Positions 57,899 through 64,000 of a stretch of DNA of 64,000 nucleotides are shown here, piece by piece. The first letter of the stretch is position 1, and each line of letters starts with the position of its first letter. Source of the DNA: Excoecaria cochinchinensis (taxonomy: Eukaryota > Streptophyta > Magnoliopsida > Malpighiales > Euphorbiaceae). The DNA lies in assembly GCA_947683425.1 (NCBI GenBank), contig CANTUQ010000060.1, positions 248,001 through 312,000 of the forward strand, in the 5' to 3' direction. The notes beneath the pieces are model-generated. The model made no database searches, was not told where the DNA came from, and saw only the letters and a list, made by a program, of their open reading frames with translations. A program made the translations under genes and the position numbers.

Positions 57899-59502
57899 AT
57901 ATGCAAAGAGTGTAAAGCATATATATACTTTTAACTCATGAAGTTTTGCATAGTTTTATATATGTTATGTATATACAAATAAAAGGAATTGCACTTAATA
58001 TTGAATTATATTTTAAATGTAATTGTAGAGAAAGAGTGTACATATCCCACTATTTTATTACAACTCACCTGTACTAATAAAACAAGTTCAATGTATGCAA
58101 AGTTGGAAGAATAATGCAGTACATATTTTAGTAATTTTAAACTCTTATAAAATTATAAAAAAATATTTTTTGCAAATTATTTAACATAGGAAATATATAA
58201 TAAAAGTACTTTACGGTTAATGTTTTTAGAAAAATTTTCATCTATTCATGCATCATATAGAGTATAGAAATATAACTGAAGAGCAATTGCAATTTAAGAA
58301 AACATGAATATAGAATATTAGAATGTAATCTACTGGTTATTAGTCGATTAAAGATGCACGAGGTGTAGAATTCAGTTCCTATTTCCAACATTTATAGTTA
58401 ATCTATATATAAATTCCTCGTTTAAAAAAGAAAACTTGAAAATAATAAAGAAAATGAAAAAAATGATCTGTCTTCCTTCCATTCCTATTCCATTTGTCAT
58501 ATATGTATATATATACACGTGTGAAAGCTGGAAATGCAATTGAAGAAATGAAAAGGATTGATACACTCTTCCACTAAATAGATACTGTATTTTATTAATT
58601 TATTATTGTGTTACAATTGAGTTACTAAACTTTTAGATTAGCAAAAATTGAGTCTATTTTATCCCATTTGGCTAAAATGATAAAATTATTTTAGTACAAA
58701 CTAAGTACTTAAATTTTAACTTCTTTTTTTTATTATTATCATGTAGTTGTACTATATTTGTACCAAGTATTACTACGGTGTGCGTTACACTGTCGAATCG
58801 GGTGAGATCATCTAATTTAACGGTATGGACACACGCACACCCTAATACAGCTAATTAAGGATGCCTTTTTATCTCAATTTCAAATAATATAAGCATGCAT
58901 GAAATAAGAAAGGGTGATAGGTAATAGATAGCAACAATATTGAGCACCAAAAGAGGTTGTTGGTGTTGGTTTATAAAGAAGACATCTAAAAAGAAAAGAG
59001 AAGAGACCTCAAAAGGGCTGAAAGGCAAAGGGTCAAACTTCAAAGGACAAAATCAAAAACCATATTCTTTGCTTCTTAAATCTCTCCTTTGGTGGGCTTA
59101 CCTTTGTCTACCCTAATCTCTCTCTCTCTCTCTCTCTCCTGAGAATTTTACAATTACAAGTTTAAAGTTCCTTCCTTCTGTCAACTCATAAAAATAAAAA
59201 CATTTAGCTGAGAAAGCTTATGGCCTTTATATTGGGTTGGATAATGTGCCAAATCTCTATATAGATTGTGAAAATATAATACATATTTACTTCAAATGCA
59301 GATTGCATCACCAATCAAATTACATGCGTCATCATTTTTTTTTTACAGATGGAAAAAGAATTTGAAATTTTTCAGTAAATCAAAACTAATTTCGCTGTTC
59401 AATAATTCCCTGTAGAACAATTATATTTTTTTAGTTAATGCTCGTTATGTATTTCAATAATATTTTATTTTATGTTGTAATACATATCAATATTTGACCA
59501 TA
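57899..59502. other. Gene-poor AT-rich DNA
   Basis: No gene recognised. A (CT)n microsatellite lies at ~59118-59139. Confidence 0.45.
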
Positions 59503-59511
59503 TTAAAAATT

Positions 59512-59953
59512 GGCTTAATATATATAGAACCATATGAATTTATTCTCATAATTCATTTAAACATTTATACTTTAAAAATGACATATTAGGTACATTTATT
59601 TATTAATTTTTCAAATAATAAATACAAATTCATATTATTTTTAAAAATTTAAACTGTGTAACATTCAACTGTATTGATATGATAATGAAAACATATATTT
59701 CACGTGTAATAGTGAAACTAGTGAAAATTGAAAACTGAATGAATTAATTTTTTTGTTAATTTTAATATTGTGTGATACCACGATTAATTAATACAATTGA
59801 GTGTTATGCAATTGAATTTTTTAAATGCAATGTGAATTTATTTTTATTATTTGTAAAATTAATAAATATAAATATTTAATATGTTATTGTTAAAATTTAA
59901 ATTTTTAAATAAAATATAAAGTGAAATTCAGTGTTTATAAAATGTATTTGGCC
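59512..59953. mobile_element. 442-bp MITE, Mutator-type (candidate)
   Basis: Flanked by TTAAAAATT (59503-59511) and TTAAAAGTT (59954-59962), 8 of 9 identical. Ends GGCTTAATATATA and the mirror of GGCCAAATACATTTTA. Non-coding. Confidence 0.6.
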
Positions 59954-59962
59954 TTAAAAGTT

Positions 59963-62482
59963 TTCAAACAGATTTACATGCATGTATATAAGAGTTTGTT
60001 TTCTAGGAGAAAGAAGAGGGGAAAATAATGATTTAAGAGGTCGTTCTGACGTCCATAAGTTGGATCTCAAGAAGTTTCTAATTTGGATCAAGGCAAATGC
60101 TCAATCTGAAAGATTCTTCCATAATAATAATAATAATAATCGTTAAACAGATGAAGAAATCAATGTCATGATATATTTATATACATATAGCATGGCTTTC
60201 GAGCAAGAAATTTGCAGGTGAAACTGGCAGACATGCATGAGGATCTAAGCTCCTAAAACCCACACTAAACCCTAAAGGTATTTCAATCAATGCACCACAT
60301 ATAACTTAATAACAATTAATTATGTTCAAAAAATTTAATTTACTTTTATGCATGTTTTATGGATTGATATATTACATTGTCGGATGGGAATTTACTTTTA
60401 CTTCATAAATAAATAAAAAAAAAAGATATATATTTTTTTATATGATACGAAATATTGACTCAATTTATAAATAACAATTAATATAAATTCAATTTAACTA
60501 AGAATTTAAGATTTTAACCTGCTTAAAAGCCACTAAAGTATCGAACGATTAGGAGTTGGTTTGATAGCCAACCCTCGGTATTGATTTAAATTTGATTTCT
60601 TTTAATGACATTTAAAGTTATGATTAGAAATTATATTTTGCTTTTATAAAAGAAAATAAATAAAAAGTCACTAAAAAGATCATATCAATTTTCCTCCAAT
60701 TTCCTAGAGCACATAACAGCCTCATTATTTAACTTTTCAAGTTAAACAAACAATGCAAAAATCTTGTGTACTGTTATTAGCAATTAAAAAAATTAATAAT
60801 TAATTCTAAAATGACTTAAACCTTCATTTTGAAATATCGGTGAATCACAATTATGATGTTAAATAATTCTTTAAACCTCCACAAACTATATATTACATAA
60901 ATGTCGTTATAAGGAATCGAATTTAAAAATTCTTGCACTTTTTTAATAAATTCTTTTAAAATATTCATATTCAAAACATATACTAATTTAAGGCAGTGAG
61001 CTAAAATAACATATTATTAACACAATTAAACTTGATACCATAAGTTTGGTCATCCAAACTAATTAAACATATACAAAACAATAAAAGTTATAAATAATTA
61101 TGATAGTTCATAATTATTTATTAATTTAGACATTACAAAGCATTTTTATATATTTTGGTCCTTATTAATTTTTATTGATTTTCTCATTGGATTTTTTATT
61201 CAATACATATCTCCATTGATCCTTCTTTTTTCTTGCAGTAAAATTTGAAAAAGACTCTAATTTGTTGTTAGGTGAGAGGATGCTATGATCCATTGTTAAA
61301 TTAAATAAAATCAAATAAGACAGAAAAATATGCATAATTTTGATCTACCGAGGCAGCTCTATAAACAACAAGACAGACAATAACCTCGTTCTTCATTAAC
61401 TTTCAAATTAAGGATAAAAAACAGACATGCCACCTGGATTATCTAAAATCCCAAATTTCCACTTATTACTTTCTTCCACACAAATCAAACAAAAATTTTA
61501 CTAACTCCCAAACCATTTGATTTCATGCGTAGCTTCTCAGCAAGAAAAGCGAAAGCGTAAATCAGAAAATGTAATATGAAATCAACTGAAGGTCAACTAC
61601 TGATCAACCTGCTTACTGCTCTTATAATATTCATTAGTTTCATAAGAACTGAAACATAATTGGAAAATCCTAGACAGTTGAAGTAGTGAATTCCGAGAAG
61701 AAATACTTAATATTACTCTTAACTTTAGAAACCCAAGATTGAAGGACGAGAAACAAACATGAAATTACTCAACTTAATAGAAGAAAACTACATACTGTGG
61801 CAGCTTAGTCAATATACCAAATCAAGGCAGCAAAAAGCATCTTCTCTTGGTTTTTGAGTCTCTTCTACAATTATATTTATATATAGTCAAACATTTGCGA
61901 ATCAAATAGCTCCTCTTCATATGCTAATATTATTCTTTATTTTCTACCAAGACAGACCGCTAACACCTAATGGATTACAAACCGAATAACTCCTTCATAA
62001 CTGGATTACAGTCAAGCCTGGTTAGTCTTAGATATACCTAACAAAAGAAAAAGAAGATTGAATCTATAATAAATTCAATACTATTAACCGTTAAAAATTT
62101 ATTATAATTCAAGAATATTCGATTTATAACAAATTCAAACATTTAATACACTTTTAAATTTTAACAAATTAATTTTTAAATATTAAATAATTATAGTGAA
62201 CTTTCGTCAAAAAAAAAAAAAATCATAGTGAAGTAGATATATATATATATATATATATATATAATACAAGTATATAATTTTATCATTATAATTATAAAAA
62301 TTACATATAAGTATATAAAATTTTGTCAATATATATAATCTATTCAATTTTTCAACATTAAAAATCAAACTAACCAAAAAGATAAAATATTTATAGAAGA
62401 ATAATCGAATTAACCAAAGTAAATAAATTGAATTGCTTGTTGCTGTTCTCGTTACGATTTTGTTTGACAAGGTTTGATCATA
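59963..62482. other. Gene-poor AT-rich DNA
   Basis: Nothing recognised except simple repeats: (AAT)n at ~60122-60141, an A run at ~62207 and (AT)n at ~62237-62262. Confidence 0.45.
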
Positions 62483-62490
62483 TAAAATAC

Positions 62491-63165
62491 CAATGTTATT
62501 GAAACCGGACCGGATAAAGAACCGGCAAGACTAAGGGTTCGTGGTTAGACCGGGTTCAACCGGATTTTTTTATATTTTTTAAAATATTATTAATTAATAT
62601 AATTTTTATAAATACTACTACTAAAAAAAAATCAATTAAAACATTTAACATATGCCTCAAATATACTACTAATAATATTTTTTCACCTTTTAATTTTTTA
62701 AAATTATTACTTGATTAGATATTTTCTGTTAAAATATTTTATTTTATGAGTTTTAATTTAAAAATTAAATAATTCAATAACTGTATGTGAAATTAAAAAA
62801 ATGATAGAAAATTATTTTTAAGTTCATCAATTTTAATAATTTATTCAATTTTTATTTTATTGTATTTTATTAAATTATTAAATCATTATATTATTTTCAT
62901 TAAATTCAAATGTGATTAAATATAAAAAAATCAATTATTTGTTAAATAAAATTTATTAGATTATTTATTTTTAATTTTTATGAAAAAATACTTATTTTAT
63001 TAATTATTTTAAACTAGACCCGGTTTGGCCGGTTCAACCCGATTTTGGCCGGTTCAATCCAGTTCTTCCCGATTTTTTCAATCCGGTTTTATGCAGTTGA
63101 ACCAACCGATTAGGTAACTGATTCGCGGTTGAACCGGTCGGTCTAATCCGATTTTAATAACCATG
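62491..63165. mobile_element. 675-bp MITE-like element with CCGGTT-rich ends
   Basis: Flanking TAAAATAC at 62483-62490 and 63166-63173. Ends CAATGTTATTGAAACCGG and the mirror of CATGGTTATTAAAATCGG. Subterminal zones repeat GAACCGG/CCGGTTCAACC. Non-coding AT-rich core. hAT (8-bp duplication) or Mutator-type; class uncertain. Confidence 0.75.
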
Positions 63166-63173
63166 TAAAATAC

Positions 63174-64000
63174 TATCTAAATTTAAGTTTTCAGAAAAGT
63201 CAACTTTATCCTGAAATTTGAATCAATATTATGGTCCGATTTGTAAAATTTTAAAACACAAGGACTTGGTTGACACAACACAAGTCAACAAAGCAACGAT
63301 CTTACTAGAATAAGCAATCTAGTCTTTTAATGAAGTTTCATTTAAATAATATAAACCATTTGTACTTACCATGAAGTTCCAATTCAAAATATATAAGATT
63401 AACAAATCAAGATTAAAAGAGATTTGTGCATAAACATTATTCGTGAAATTTACTCTAATTAATAAGTTGATGAAATTTACTGATAAATAATAAGCTGAAC
63501 ATGACATGACATGCATAAAACTACATAAACCAACGCATCTGATCTAATCTACCTTTAATCAGCTGTCCACAACCAGAGAATCTGTTAATATGACTAAATA
63601 TATAACTAGAAGCACAGCTTTCCTGATTTCTGCAATCTTTGAGCAAGAAAAATGAAAGAAGAGTCAAAAAAAAAAAAAAATGGGTATACAAAGAGTTCAG
63701 CATTAAATTAAGCAGAAATCAATAAGATTATGACGTTCTGCAGAACTATGTCAAAGGATATATTGAGGTCGAGCCCAGGTCCCCCAGCTAGGGAATTTAC
63801 ATATCTATCTCCCATGAAAACCCAATAAACATCTATTTACAAGACAAAAAGACTGGGTGGAAGTGGAAACAAGTTTATACTCGAGAAACTGAATTTCAAA
63901 TCCAAAAAGAACGCTTCCAAGAGTGAATGGCAAAAAGCACTTGGCGCTTTATCCACAAATTGATCAAATTCAGTGAAAGAGGCTTGAGTTAGAGCTGTAC
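63174..64000. other. Right edge of window, unassigned
   Basis: The last ~280 bp are less AT-rich than the rest and might be a 3' UTR of a minus-strand gene lying beyond the window. No open frame supports this. Confidence 0.25.

Noticed and set aside
1..64000. CRISPR arrays, bacterial operons, organellar DNA
   Set aside because: Regular repeats are palindromic words with irregular spacing in LTRs or TIRs; genes have spliceosomal introns; no plastid or mitochondrial genes seen.
63741..64000. 3' end of another gene
   Set aside because: Composition only; no coding frame or recognisable protein.

Overview
The window is nuclear DNA of a flowering plant, most likely a eudicot. Four intron-bearing host genes can be reconstructed exon by exon, all on the minus strand. 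They sit in AT-rich DNA packed with plant transposon types: Mutator-like, hAT, CACTA, Ty1/copia and long solo LTRs. The species cannot be named from the sequence.

Host genes: two class-1 phytoglobin (non-symbiotic haemoglobin) genes in tandem (9841-10696 and 12271-13207); PDV2, a plastid-division outer-envelope protein (14448-17023); and an 11-exon gene for a MIP1-type leucine-zipper plus DUF547 protein (39375-44176). The phytoglobin-PDV2 adjacency matches AHB1 (At2g16060) next to PDV2 (At2g16070) in Arabidopsis, so this is an ancestral neighbourhood in which the globin has duplicated. One MITE family sits upstream of both globin genes; at the first copy it lies between a TATA-like box and the start codon.

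Transposon layout. 222-4161: Mutator-like element with ~0.7 kb terminal inverted repeats, a broken plant-mobile-domain gene and a broken transposase in convergent orientation, plus two smaller MITEs. 4260-4985: Ty3/gypsy gag relic. 5836-7039: hAT element with a perfect 8-bp target duplication. 7532-9041: candidate Pack-MULE. 17433-37943: one Ty1/copia element (544-bp LTRs, TAATT duplication) swollen to 20.5 kb by nested insertions. Its gag is split by a 1.47-kb solo LTR (S) and by solo LTR B1; B1 contains solo LTR A1; A1 contains a hAT MITE. Its integrase is split by an inverted solo LTR A2, which contains an inverted solo LTR B2. A is thus inside B on one side and B inside A on the other. 46094-49486: CACTA element carrying exon-like pieces of at least two host genes. 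50590-57898: a second, more decayed copia element of the same lineage. 57899-64000: gene-poor, AT-rich, with two MITE-like elements.

The most unusual pattern is that nearly every LTR element here carries a short GC-rich island of near-palindromic words in otherwise AT-rich DNA. The word differs between elements, even between members of one LTR family, but in families A and B the island lies at about the same distance from the LTR start. In both copia elements the untranslated leader between primer-binding site and gag carries an array of CACGTG (G-box) words: eight exact copies in one and six in the other.
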